Below are positions 1 to 6,814 of a DNA stretch of 19,723 nucleotides, one piece after another. Source of the DNA: CBFHWY01 sp965659675 (GTDB lineage Bacteria; Bacteroidota; Bacteroidia; Flavobacteriales_G; Salibacteraceae); the NCBI GenBank assembly GCA_965659675.1, contig CBFHWY010000052.1:1-19723 (forward strand), in the 5' to 3' direction. The first letter of the stretch is position 1, and the number at the start of each line of letters is the position of its first letter. The notes beneath the pieces are model-generated. The model was not told the DNA's origin and searched no databases. It was given only the letters and a program-made list of their open reading frames with translations. The translations under genes were made by a program, and so were the position numbers.

Positions 1-136
1 ATTTCGATTTGCCACTCTCGAATTTTGAATAGGTACTTTGGGTAACTCCGATCTGCTCGGCTACTGAATCCTGACTGTAACCAGAGATCATGCGACGTGC
101 TACCAATTGGTTGAGTAAAGGAACTTTTCGTTTCAT
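1..136 (-). CDS. XRE-family helix-turn-helix regulator (partial, C-terminus outside window)
   Basis: Forty-five codons read leftwards from an ATG at 136 and run off the window edge. The visible part begins MKRKVPLLNQLVARRM and continues with a helix-turn-helix (SQDSVAEQIGVTQSTYSKFE) of the lambda-Cro/XRE type, so DNA binding is expected. It is clearly paralogous to the regulator at 794-1168: both share LVARRM, the recognition helix GVTQS.YSKFESGK and the same start position relative to the domain. It lies 56 bases downstream of the yoeB stop on the same strand and could be part of that operon, or have its own promoter at the small palindrome at 163-176. The missing C-terminus prevents a finer family call. 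Confidence 0.85.
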   Translation of the reverse strand, partial: MKRKVPLLNQLVARRMISGYSQDSVAEQIGVTQSTYSKFESGKSK

Positions 137-162
137 AGGTTTAATGATTTGGAGTCTAATAT

Positions 163-176
163 AGAACAGACGTTCT
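163..176 (-). promoter_or_regulatory. Small palindrome upstream of the partial XRE gene
   Basis: AGAAC-N4-GTTCT is a perfect 5-bp inverted repeat ending 26 bases before the start of the XRE gene at 136. XRE regulators commonly bind such short dyads near their own promoters, so autoregulation is plausible. It is short enough to occur by chance, and no matching sequence is found upstream of the paralogue at 1168. Confidence 0.3.
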
Positions 177-192
177 TAAATGACAAAAAAAC

Positions 193-468
193 TCACTGAT
201 CGTAATGAAAACGACATTGAACGATCTTGCATACCTGATCTTTTCCTTTCATTCCAGAAATGGTATAGACCAGTCTGTGTTCTCGAGTAATTCTTCTAGA
301 CCAAAAACCTTTTAACGCATGTTTTAGAGGCTCTGGCTTGCCGATCCCCTTAAAGGGATCCTTTCGAATGGCAATGATCAGTTCAATGATCTTTTTTGAT
401 ATCGTAGGATCTTCATTTATCCAATATTCATAATCTTCCCAGGCATGAGGAGTAAACAGAATATTCAT
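193..468 (-). CDS. yoeB: YoeB toxin, ribosome-dependent mRNA endoribonuclease
   Basis: This 91-residue protein is a full-length Txe/YoeB toxin of the RelE fold. In known members the toxin binds the ribosomal A site and cleaves mRNA at the codon being read. The diagnostic block GKPEPLKHALKGFWSRRIT is present, followed by EHRLVY and a C-terminal CRFHY. The residues that form the active site in E. coli YoeB are all there: Glu46, Arg65 and the terminal His-Tyr pair (His88-Tyr89), so the toxin looks intact. The start codon overlaps the yefM stop by ATGA (465-468), which gives translational coupling with antitoxin first, the usual order. It is expected to be held inactive in a YefM2-YoeB complex. 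Confidence 0.96.
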   Translation of the reverse strand: MNILFTPHAWEDYEYWINEDPTISKKIIELIIAIRKDPFKGIGKPEPLKHALKGFWSRRITREHRLVYTISGMKGKDQVCKIVQCRFHYDQ

Positions 469-740
469 GATTTATTCTGAGAGGGATTGTCCGGATCAAA
501 AGTCTTGAGTTCTTTGCTATCGAGTTGAGCAATGGATTCAGATAAGCGCTGTTGGTTGGCACGCGTGGAAAGTAAATGCTCAGTTTCTTTAAGCGCATTG
601 TATTCGCGGATTGACATGATAACTACAGCATCATCATCCTTTTTTCCTCGTGGAATTATGATCACATCCATTGACTCTGACACCAGGTCAAAGTACTTCT
701 TGATGCTTGAACGTAACTGAGTCACACTGATTGCTTTCAT
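465..740 (-). CDS. yefM: YefM antitoxin, Phd/YefM family
   Basis: This 91-residue protein matches YefM over its whole length. The N-terminal DNA-binding part starts MKAISVTQLR, the family core has VVIMSIREYNALKETEHLL, and the acidic C-terminal tail, here rich in Ser, Lys and Asp, is the part that wraps the toxin in known complexes. Its role is to neutralise YoeB and, with it, to repress this operon. The start at 740 agrees with E. coli YefM, which begins MRTISYSEAR. A perfect 12-bp inverted repeat lies 8 bases upstream (749-778), and a Bacteroidota -7 box (TACATTTG) ends only four bases before the ATG, so the transcript may have little or no leader. Confidence 0.95.
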   Translation of the reverse strand: MKAISVTQLRSSIKKYFDLVSESMDVIIIPRGKKDDDAVVIMSIREYNALKETEHLLSTRANQQRLSESIAQLDSKELKTFDPDNPSQNKS

Positions 741-744
741 AAAT

Positions 745-779
745 CAAATGTACGGAATTAAGTACATAATTCCGTACAA
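745..779 (-). promoter_or_regulatory. yefM-yoeB operator palindrome with overlapping -7 box
   Basis: On the plus strand, TGTACGGAATTA (749-760), a 6-base spacer AGTACA, and TAATTCCGTACA (767-778) form a perfect 12-bp inverted repeat. It contains three GTAC cores. Known YefM operators in E. coli are palindromes built on TGTACA, so this fits a YefM/YefM-YoeB binding site. On the minus strand TACATTTG (752 to 745) fits the Bacteroidota -7 consensus TAnnTTTG and overlaps the palindrome, and a TTG lies at 779-777. Repressor binding here would block the promoter directly. Confidence 0.75.
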
Positions 780-793
780 TATGATCATAAGGT

Positions 794-1168
794 TCATGAC
801 TGAGCCTGTTCCACCATAAACTTATGCGGACTGATCTTCTGCATGTCCTCATTGTATTCTTTGATCACACCATCCAAAAACTGAACAATGGAGCGAATGC
901 GACTTACGCTTTGGTTGTCTTTGAAAAGTTTGTGAATGGTAAAGGCGATCTCTTCACGTGAAACAGTATCGGTGGGTACCACCTCAAGTTCGAGCTCCAC
1001 CAACAAGTTGCCAAGTGCATCCGTATCGAGTTTTGCTTTGCCACTTTCGAATTTGGAGTACATGCTTTGTGTTACGCCAATTCTTTCGGCAATGGCTTCC
1101 TGTGACATGCCGCTCATCATTCTGCGAGCGACCAGATAATTAAGAAGATTGGTTCTTTTCTTTTTCAT
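794..1168 (-). CDS. XRE-family helix-turn-helix regulator
   Basis: A 124-residue protein with an N-terminal Cro/C1-type helix-turn-helix at roughly residues 10-60 (SQEAIAERIGVTQSMYSKFE). A C-terminal helical stretch of about 60 residues follows (SREEIAFTIHKLF..., VQFLDGVIKEY). I chose the ATG at 1168 because the paralogue at 1-136 starts at the equivalent Met; the open frame extends upstream only to a TTG at 1204. It is the first of four minus-strand genes with the order XRE, yefM, yoeB, XRE. Its stop is 53 bases from the yefM start, with the YefM operator between them, so transcription from here into yefM is possible. The target is unknown. Confidence 0.85.
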   Translation of the reverse strand: MKKKRTNLLNYLVARRMMSGMSQEAIAERIGVTQSMYSKFESGKAKLDTDALGNLLVELELEVVPTDTVSREEIAFTIHKLFKDNQSVSRIRSIVQFLDGVIKEYNEDMQKISPHKFMVEQAQS

Positions 1169-1240
1169 AGTTGTGAATTTTAGTTTGAAATATTTGCTCT
1201 TCAAAATAAATACCTATTAGGCTGAATGTCAAGCTCGGGG

Positions 1241-1308
1241 CTATTCCAAAATGGAATATTCTCATTCCAAAAAATTTTGCAAAAGAGCATTTGGGCATCC
1301 TATGTTTG
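1241..1308 (+). promoter_or_regulatory. ATTCC direct-repeat module and promoter for the surface-protein cluster
   Basis: Two ATTCC repeats lie at 1243-1247 and 1264-1268, exactly 21 bp apart. TTG at 1277-1279 and a perfect -7 box TATGTTTG at 1301-1308 follow, with 21 bases between them. This is the clearest Bacteroidota promoter in the window and gives a leader of about 25 nt to the ATG at 1339. The same ATTCC-N16-ATTCC-N8-TTG order recurs at 5980, 6746, 7495 and 8366. An additional inverted repeat, ATTCC-N5-GGAAT, overlaps the first half-site. Confidence 0.6.
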
Positions 1309-1338
1309 GTCCAACAAAAACTTCAAAAACTCAAAATC

Positions 1339-2223
1339 ATGACAACAAAAACTATTATCAGAATCTTAATTCTCAACTTATTCACAATCAACCTAAGTGC
1401 CCAAAATTGGACACTCACACCTCAACAGAACATCTATAATAATAACAGTGGAAATGTTGGTGTTGGAACCATGACTCCATCAGCTACTTTAGATGTTCAG
1501 GGTTCCGGAGCAAGCTCATTTATGGGTGAAACCGGAAATATTATTTGTAATTCGCAGCCTGTTCTTCGCCTCACCAACAACTTCTCTGGTGGAGTTTCAG
1601 AATCATGTCCGATATCGAACATCTTCGAGATCAACAGTGATCTTGGTTCTGGGGCTGTAAATAAAGTCCTGGTCGATGGCAATGGTTACATGGCCATAGG
1701 CGACAACTTAACACCACGCTCAAAACTTGATGTAGATGGAAATATTACCATGAGAAGTGGTGCACGAGCGGGCTTCATACCTGTAGCTGATGCAAATGGT
1801 ACCATGATATGGTCAGATCCATCTCAGGTCATTGCCGGAAGTGTTTGGGCTAAAAACCAGGACACCGTATATGCGATGAGTAATAATCTGGCCATTGGTA
1901 TTGGCACATCAAGTCCAAAAAAAGGATATAAGCTCAGTGTTAATGGAAAGGTAGTCTGCACTGAACTTCGCGTTTTGGAATACAAAGGCTGGGACCGCGT
2001 CTTTGAAGAAGACTACAAGCTCCGACCATTAAGTGAGGTAAAGAGCTATATAGAAGAGAATAAGCATCTCCCAGATATTGAAAGTGCAGCCGATCTGGAA
2101 GCTGAAGGCATCGACCTCAGTGAAATGAATGGACTGCTACTTAGAAAGATCGAAGAACTCACTTTGTATATGATCGACCTCGAAGAGCAGGTATCTGACC
2201 TACAAGCTCAAATGAATCAATAA
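1339..2223 (+). CDS. Secreted tail-fibre-like surface protein
   Basis: A 294-residue protein with a signal peptide (MTTKTIIRILILNLFTINLSAQ, predicted cleavage after Ala-Gln near residue 22). The ATG at 1339 is chosen because the longer frame begins at a TTG and would bury the signal peptide. The body carries three copies of the Bacteroidota motif 'VGIGT..P...LDV.G' (GVGTMTPSATLDVQG, AIGDNLTPRSKLDVDG, GIGTSSPKKGYKLSVNG), typical of beta-helical, tail-fibre-like surface proteins. The last 86 residues or so (WDRVFEEDYKLRPLSEV, ENKHLPDI, then a coiled coil IEELTLYMIDLEEQVSDL) match the family's common C-terminal block, which resembles phage tail-fibre chaperone or trimerisation ends. It lies 29 bases before the hydrolase gene and is probably co-transcribed with it. 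The exact role is unknown. Confidence 0.8.
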   Translation: MTTKTIIRILILNLFTINLSAQNWTLTPQQNIYNNNSGNVGVGTMTPSATLDVQGSGASSFMGETGNIICNSQPVLRLTNNFSGGVSESCPISNIFEINSDLGSGAVNKVLVDGNGYMAIGDNLTPRSKLDVDGNITMRSGARAGFIPVADANGTMIWSDPSQVIAGSVWAKNQDTVYAMSNNLAIGIGTSSPKKGYKLSVNGKVVCTELRVLEYKGWDRVFEEDYKLRPLSEVKSYIEENKHLPDIESAADLEAEGIDLSEMNGLLLRKIEELTLYMIDLEEQVSDLQAQMNQ

Positions 2224-2252
2224 TCACATCTCAATGACTCAACTATACTATC

Positions 2253-5200
2253 ATGAAAGCACAAAACGATATAGAAAGAAACTCAAGAATTAACTACCGA
2301 CTTACCTCTACTCTCAGCTTTATTCTCGGAATGCTGCTATTACTTATAGCAGAGGTGTCTTGCTCCCAGGAATCTTACTGGGGGCCAGACATCAATTTCA
2401 TCAATGAGCCGATGAGCTATGGTGAGGCGATGGATTATGCATATGAAAACCTGTTTGGGCATATGTCAACAGATATTTTGGTGGATAGAAGTCCAGATGG
2501 ATACTCTAAACGAAAGGTACTCAACGGGGAACCCGAAAGCTCAAAGTGTTATTGGGGGGACTTTTATTCACTATACACTCGTATGGAGTCCTCTCAGCGA
2601 CCATATGAGAAACCGAATTTTATAAAAATTGACAGTCTTGCCAACCTTGTTTATCAAGAAGAGGGTGCCATTCCGCTTGGAATTTTGGACTATAGTTATG
2701 AAGAGATCAACGAGGCTGCCAAAAGAAACGATGTGTTTGAATGGGTAAATAATAAAGTAGTAGTTAATAATCCCTTTTTTCCAAATTTTCTGCTCAAGAA
2801 ACGAGCCATTGCAGTAGCTCCTCTTAAGCTGTATTCAGAGAAGCGTGACTTACGTTTGAAAATAGACTCTAACTTTTTATTTACTAATGCCGAGCACCCG
2901 ATTTCTCATATTGAGGTCCAAATAGGCCTTGATGATAATATCCACTACCTAAATTTTGGCGACTACCTTGAATGTTTTGAGTATGAGAGCGACTCAATTG
3001 ACTTCAGGCTCAAGCTGGTATATGAAAATGGGGACATTTTCGATGCATACACCATGCTGCTTATAATTGATGAAGAGCTACAAGAAGAGGGAGCTTCAGA
3101 AAAAGCCAAAAAAAGTGGAGGAAGGCGTTGTCATGTTAATTATGACATTTTTACTCATACAGAGGCAGTATATACGGCGGATGTTAAAAAGAGAATTTTT
3201 GCGAACCCAGAAATTGGGAATACCACGGTTAGCGGTGATATGGGTATCTACTACGCATGCGGTAACGAATGTGGACCCATTAGAAAGCCATTTATTGTTG
3301 CGACCGGATTTGCACCTTTCGGAGGTGTTAAAGTAAACCATCCTAGCGCCAAAAAAGATGCATATTCTGTTATAAATGGGACTTTAAGAATGGATGGAGC
3401 TCATGCCCTTGGCGGAAACTATACACCAGGTATGAACAATGGCGCAAACTTACTGAACAAGCTCAGAAATGAAGGATTTGATGTAGTGATTCTTGACCCA
3501 GACAATGGGGTTGATTTTGTCCAAAACATTGCCTCATTCATCAAAGAAGGAATTCATGAAGTGAACAGAATGAAAAGAAGCACTGGGAGTTATCATGAGA
3601 ATGTGACAATGGGTATTAGTCTTAGTGGTATCGCTTTGCGTTTGGCACTCGCGGAAATGGAACAAGATCACTATGTAGATCCATCTAATAACCCTCACCA
3701 CCACTGCAGATCATTTATTTCTTACGAGGGAGAGATGCAAGGAGCAACTATTCCTTTGGGAATTCAAGCATTTGTCAAACATTTGGTAAGCTCTCAACCG
3801 CATTCAATGTCATTTCTTTTGTTGGATGATGTAGGACGAGCGGCTCAACAACAAATACCATGGTGGGCTTGGGTTGTTGCACCCCAATTATCTGCTCAAG
3901 TATGGTTAGTCACCCCCACGCTTGTCAAAGTGATAGGTACGGCTGGTATAATGCTGGCAATTGATATGGCTTATGATGAACTTCTAGGCAATGCAGCGGC
4001 AAGATCCCTACTAAAATATCATATTGAAAGCAATGATTCAGTTGGTGACACTAAGCTTAACAGACATAGGTACTTTGATCGCTTGTTTGGCCAACTGGAT
4101 TATATAGGCTATCCAAATGACTGCAGAAGAATTGCCATCTCCAATGCTAACAATAAAGGAGTGAAGCCAAATGCCAAACCGGGAGGAAACCTGATCAATA
4201 TGTTCGACAGCGATGGAAAGGGTAACTCCGTATTAGTTAATGCACGCCTTCAGAACGGCGTTGGACAGGCTAACATATTCAGCTATACCTATGTCAACGC
4301 TGGTACAAGTTGGAAGTCTGATATCAAAAAGGACTTTGATAAGGACTATGCATTTTCTTCGGGTAGTTATGAAGGTTTTTATGCTCACTATGTATTGCCT
4401 TTGGCCGTGCTGAAAAGCAGTTCAGCAAATGACTTTTCGGCTGGCTACCGGGCTCCTTTTGTCCCGATTGAGTCAACTTTTGACATTAAAACCCCTATTG
4501 GGTCTGAGCTTAGGTATCACGCCTTAGACACGCTCTTATATGTAGAGCCGGGAAGCAGGGATCCTGAGAAAGAAAAAGGCTATCCGCACAATAGCCCTTA
4601 CGTTCAAAACTCGAGATCAGTTACCCCATTTGATGCCGTATTTGCAAGTGAGCAAACGGAGTTTCATGTTGGAAATGTTTCACCTGAAATTGTAGATTTT
4701 ATTCTAGGTGAGGTTGCACCTATAAAACCCAGAATACAAAATAGGAGAGTTTCAGCAAAGGATGCCTATGCCTGGAAGATAGAATCACGGGGCATTGTGA
4801 CTATGGGAAGAGACGTAGCTCAAACTAGCCCAAGTGGAGAAGTCGTCTTAGATTCGCTAAAGAAGTTACGTATTGATTCTCAGAATGAAATACTTATAGA
4901 TAAGGGATTTCACGCAAAACATGGATCAATATTCTTTGCCACCATACGGCAAATGAATGACTCTTGTTACCACTTCAAGCCAAGACCAAAACGCAAATTT
5001 TATTCACGGGTAGCAAATAACGAAAATGTTGCAGACGAATTCACTTTCGCAAGTCACATTGAAGGGCAATTAAGTAACATAGTTTACCCCAATCCAGTAA
5101 AAGAGGTAATTAATATTGATGTGCCGGAAGGTTACGAAATGGTGGAGATCAAAGACGCCTCTGGGGCACTAGTTAAAAGAATAAAAATACATGAAGGGAA

Positions 5201-5297
5201 GAATAAAATAAATGTTGGTGAGTTTTCTCCTGGCATCTATCTTATGACCCTTCAGGGAACAAATGAAATGTTAAACAACAAATTGATTGTACAATGA
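2253..5297 (+). CDS. T9SS-secreted protein with PGAP1-like alpha/beta-hydrolase domain
   Basis: A 1014-residue secreted protein. An N-terminal hydrophobic segment (residues about 17-38, ending AEVSCSQ) is a signal sequence with an unusually long n-region. Residues about 345-510 resemble Bacteroidota PGAP1/DUF676-like hydrolases: KPFIVATGFAPFGG, then LRNEGFDVVILD..NGVDFVQ, then the nucleophile elbow MGISLSGIALRLALAEME, then SFISYEGEMQGATIPLG. The elbow is GISLS (Ser456) rather than the usual GxSxG, so activity is uncertain. Near residues 860-910 is a 'KGFHAKHGSIFFATI' block common in T9SS proteins. Residues 940-1014 are a type A sorting domain (VYPNPVKEVINIDVPEGY, GIYLM, final KLIVQ), predicting export across the outer membrane and surface attachment or release. 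Its stop overlaps the next lipoprotein start (ATGA at 5294). Substrate unknown; lipase or esterase is the best guess. Confidence 0.8.
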   Translation: MKAQNDIERNSRINYRLTSTLSFILGMLLLLIAEVSCSQESYWGPDINFINEPMSYGEAMDYAYENLFGHMSTDILVDRSPDGYSKRKVLNGEPESSKCYWGDFYSLYTRMESSQRPYEKPNFIKIDSLANLVYQEEGAIPLGILDYSYEEINEAAKRNDVFEWVNNKVVVNNPFFPNFLLKKRAIAVAPLKLYSEKRDLRLKIDSNFLFTNAEHPISHIEVQIGLDDNIHYLNFGDYLECFEYESDSIDFRLKLVYENGDIFDAYTMLLIIDEELQEEGASEKAKKSGGRRCHVNYDIFTHTEAVYTADVKKRIFANPEIGNTTVSGDMGIYYACGNECGPIRKPFIVATGFAPFGGVKVNHPSAKKDAYSVINGTLRMDGAHALGGNYTPGMNNGANLLNKLRNEGFDVVILDPDNGVDFVQNIASFIKEGIHEVNRMKRSTGSYHENVTMGISLSGIALRLALAEMEQDHYVDPSNNPHHHCRSFISYEGEMQGATIPLGIQAFVKHLVSSQPHSMSFLLLDDVGRAAQQQIPWWAWVVAPQLSAQVWLVTPTLVKVIGTAGIMLAIDMAYDELLGNAAARSLLKYHIESNDSVGDTKLNRHRYFDRLFGQLDYIGYPNDCRRIAISNANNKGVKPNAKPGGNLINMFDSDGKGNSVLVNARLQNGVGQANIFSYTYVNAGTSWKSDIKKDFDKDYAFSSGSYEGFYAHYVLPLAVLKSSSANDFSAGYRAPFVPIESTFDIKTPIGSELRYHALDTLLYVEPGSRDPEKEKGYPHNSPYVQNSRSVTPFDAVFASEQTEFHVGNVSPEIVDFILGEVAPIKPRIQNRRVSAKDAYAWKIESRGIVTMGRDVAQTSPSGEVVLDSLKKLRIDSQNEILIDKGFHAKHGSIFFATIRQMNDSCYHFKPRPKRKFYSRVANNENVADEFTFASHIEGQLSNIVYPNPVKEVINIDVPEGYEMVEIKDASGALVKRIKIHEGKNKINVGEFSPGIYLMTLQGTNEMLNNKLIVQ

Positions 5298-5917
5298 GGA
5301 ATCTGATCTTAATGAGTACGATGCTTGTCTTGTTCGGCTGCAAAGAAGAGATGGAAACATATCAGTTGGAGGTACGAGTTGAATCCGCTGTTTCCGGCTT
5401 CTCCTTTGAGGGATATGAAGTGTCATTATACAACGGGAATCCGCCTACAACAGCCGTTTTGAATGCGGATGGGGTGGCCTATATCGAATTTGAAACTCTG
5501 GAAGGAGAGGACCATCTGGTGGAGTTTCAAACCAATCAGAAAAACTTCAATCCGCAAGGAGTTGGAGCCACAGAATGGACGGACGTTTGGGATCAACAAA
5601 AACAAAGGGAAAGGATCACTGCAGGACAGGATGTTTCGGTTGATTTATTGGTAATCCCGAGCACTAGAATAGATGTTGATTTTGTCAATGATATCGTCGA
5701 AGAAGGGGATTCATTGTTCCTTAAACTAGAGCACGAGATATTTTCCAATGACATTATCATTGCAAATGATAGGAGTAGATATAATCTATCCTATTCAGCT
5801 CCAATTGGAAAGTACAGCTACGAAGGGACAGTCTACACTCTGAACGACACTACTCCGATCAGTGGCGCATTTACGGTTCCGCACCAGGCCCATTTCAGTC
5901 ACGAGATCCGTTACTAA
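5294..5917 (+). CDS. Lipoprotein, tandem array copy 1
   Basis: A 207-residue predicted lipoprotein. The signal peptide ends in a lipobox LFGC (Cys16), followed by Lys-Glu-Glu. C-K-(D/E)-(D/E) is the known surface-export signal of lipoproteins in Capnocytophaga, so exposure on the outer face of the outer membrane is plausible. The mature part looks like an all-beta protein with no recognised domain. Conserved family blocks are EGYEVSLY, LVEFQTNQKNFNPQG, VEEGDSLFLKLEHEIF and APIGKYSYEGTVYTLNDT, ending H.AHFSHEIRY. The start overlaps the stop of the upstream T9SS hydrolase gene by four bases, the only array member so coupled, which argues for a functional link such as immunity, chaperoning or a shared complex. 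A strong hairpin follows 16 bases after the stop. Function unknown. Confidence 0.85.
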   Translation: MRNLILMSTMLVLFGCKEEMETYQLEVRVESAVSGFSFEGYEVSLYNGNPPTTAVLNADGVAYIEFETLEGEDHLVEFQTNQKNFNPQGVGATEWTDVWDQQKQRERITAGQDVSVDLLVIPSTRIDVDFVNDIVEEGDSLFLKLEHEIFSNDIIIANDRSRYNLSYSAPIGKYSYEGTVYTLNDTTPISGAFTVPHQAHFSHEIRY

Positions 5918-5933
5918 ATACATTCTTTAACAT

Positions 5934-5962
5934 GCTATCGCGCGATTCAATCGCGCGATAGC
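5934..5962 (+). terminator. Long hairpin after lipoprotein copy 1
   Basis: A perfect inverted repeat: 14-bp arms (GCTATCGCGCGATT and its complement) flank a single central C, so the real loop is a few bases of the TTCAA centre. It lacks an immediate T-run (TAATACTCTTTTCTC follows), so it may act as a terminator or as an mRNA 3'-end stabiliser. Equivalent hairpins follow copies 2 and 3. Confidence 0.7.
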
Positions 5963-5977
5963 TAATACTCTTTTCTC

Positions 5978-6044
5978 TTATTCCTGATTGAAATAAGTCT
6001 ATTCCATTATTAGTTGGAGTAAAAGTCAGGAAATCAAATCTTTG
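5978..6044 (+). promoter_or_regulatory. ATTCC direct-repeat module upstream of copy 2
   Basis: ATTCC at 5980-5984 and 6001-6005 (21-bp period; TTATTCC-N14-CTATTCCA). TTG follows at 6014-6016, then TTTG at 6041-6044, four bases before the ATG. TTG and TTTG have the spacing of a -33/-7 pair, although the TA part of the -7 box is degenerate (AATCTTTG). A transcript from this box would be nearly leaderless. The alternative is that the first TTG belongs to the -7 box and the leader is about 30 nt. Confidence 0.55.
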
Positions 6045-6048
6045 AAAC

Positions 6049-6672
6049 ATGAAAAAGACAGTATTATTTGGTCTTGTAGTCATGTTTTTCGGCTGCAAAG
6101 AAGAGATGGAAACATATCAGTTGGAGGTACGAGTTGAATCCGCTGTTTCCGGCTTCTCCTTTGAGGGATATGAAGTGTCATTATACAACGGGAATCCACC
6201 AACAACAGCCATTTTGAACGCAGATGGGGTGGCCTATATCGAATTTGAAACTCTGGAAGGAGAGGACCACCTGGTGGAGTTTCAAACCGATCAGAAAAAC
6301 TTCAACCCTCAGGGAGTTGGAGCTACAGAATGGACAGATGTTTGGGATCAACAAAAACAAAGGGAAAGGATCACCGCTGGACAGGATGTTTCGGTAGATT
6401 TATTAGTGATTCCTAGTACCGATATGTATGTCGAATTTGTGAATGATATCGTAGAAGAAGGGGATTCCTTGTTCCTTAAGCTTGAGCACGAGATATTCTC
6501 AAGTGAGATTATTATAGCCAAAGATCGAAAATCATATAATCTTAGCTATTCAGCTCCAATTGGAAAGTACAGCTACGAAGGGACAGTCTACACTCTGAAC
6601 GACACTACTCCGATCAGTGGTTCATTTACGGTTCCGCACCAGGCCCATTTCAGTCATGAGATCCGGTACTAA
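6049..6672 (+). CDS. Lipoprotein, tandem array copy 2
   Basis: A 207-residue lipoprotein (lipobox FFGC, Cys16, followed by Lys-Glu-Glu, again fitting the surface-export signal). It is the closest relative of copy 1. From the Cys codon to about residue 120 the proteins are almost identical, and the DNA runs for over 100 bases without a difference. Residues about 125-165 then diverge (TDMYVEFVNDIVEEGDSLF against TRIDVDFVNDIVEEGDSLF, and IIIAKDRKSYNLS against IIIANDRSRYNLS), and near-identity returns at SYSAPIGKYSYEGTVYTLNDT. This block pattern suggests gene conversion or recent duplication followed by change in one segment. Unlike copy 1, it has its own upstream ATTCC module. Same unknown function. 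Confidence 0.85.
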   Translation: MKKTVLFGLVVMFFGCKEEMETYQLEVRVESAVSGFSFEGYEVSLYNGNPPTTAILNADGVAYIEFETLEGEDHLVEFQTDQKNFNPQGVGATEWTDVWDQQKQRERITAGQDVSVDLLVIPSTDMYVEFVNDIVEEGDSLFLKLEHEIFSSEIIIAKDRKSYNLSYSAPIGKYSYEGTVYTLNDTTPISGSFTVPHQAHFSHEIRY

Positions 6673-6688
6673 ATACATTCTTTAACAT

Positions 6689-6721
6689 GCTATCGCGCGA
6701 TTCAATCGTGCGATAGCTTTT
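6689..6721 (+). terminator. Hairpin terminator after copy 2
   Basis: The same hairpin as at 5934-5962, with one C-to-T change in the right arm that turns one G-C pair into a G-T pair. A TTTT run follows directly, so it reads as a rho-independent terminator. It begins 16 bases after the stop codon of copy 2, as in copy 1. Confidence 0.75.
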
Positions 6722-6743
6722 ATACAGTTTTATCTAAGCTCAC

Positions 6744-6810
6744 TTATTCCTATTTGACATAAGTCTATTCCACTATAATTTGGATTAAACGACAGAAAAT
6801 CAAAGCTTTG
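6744..6810 (+). promoter_or_regulatory. ATTCC direct-repeat module upstream of copy 3
   Basis: ATTCC at 6746-6750 and 6767-6771, again 21 bp apart, within TTATTCC-N14-CTATTCCA. TTTG lies at 6779-6782 and TTTG at 6807-6810, ending four bases before the ATG. The distance from the second ATTCC to the start codon is 43 bases, as upstream of copies 2 and 4. Confidence 0.55.
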
Positions 6811-6814
6811 ACAT

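Noticed and set aside
1241..1255. ATTCC-N5-GGAAT as a palindromic operator
   Set aside because: The palindrome occurs only at this site. The feature shared with the other upstream modules is the direct repeat, so it is described as such.
2419..3341. Alternative-frame ORFs of 60-90 residues within the T9SS hydrolase gene
   Set aside because: They overlap a long, well-supported gene and show no signal peptide, domain or upstream signal.
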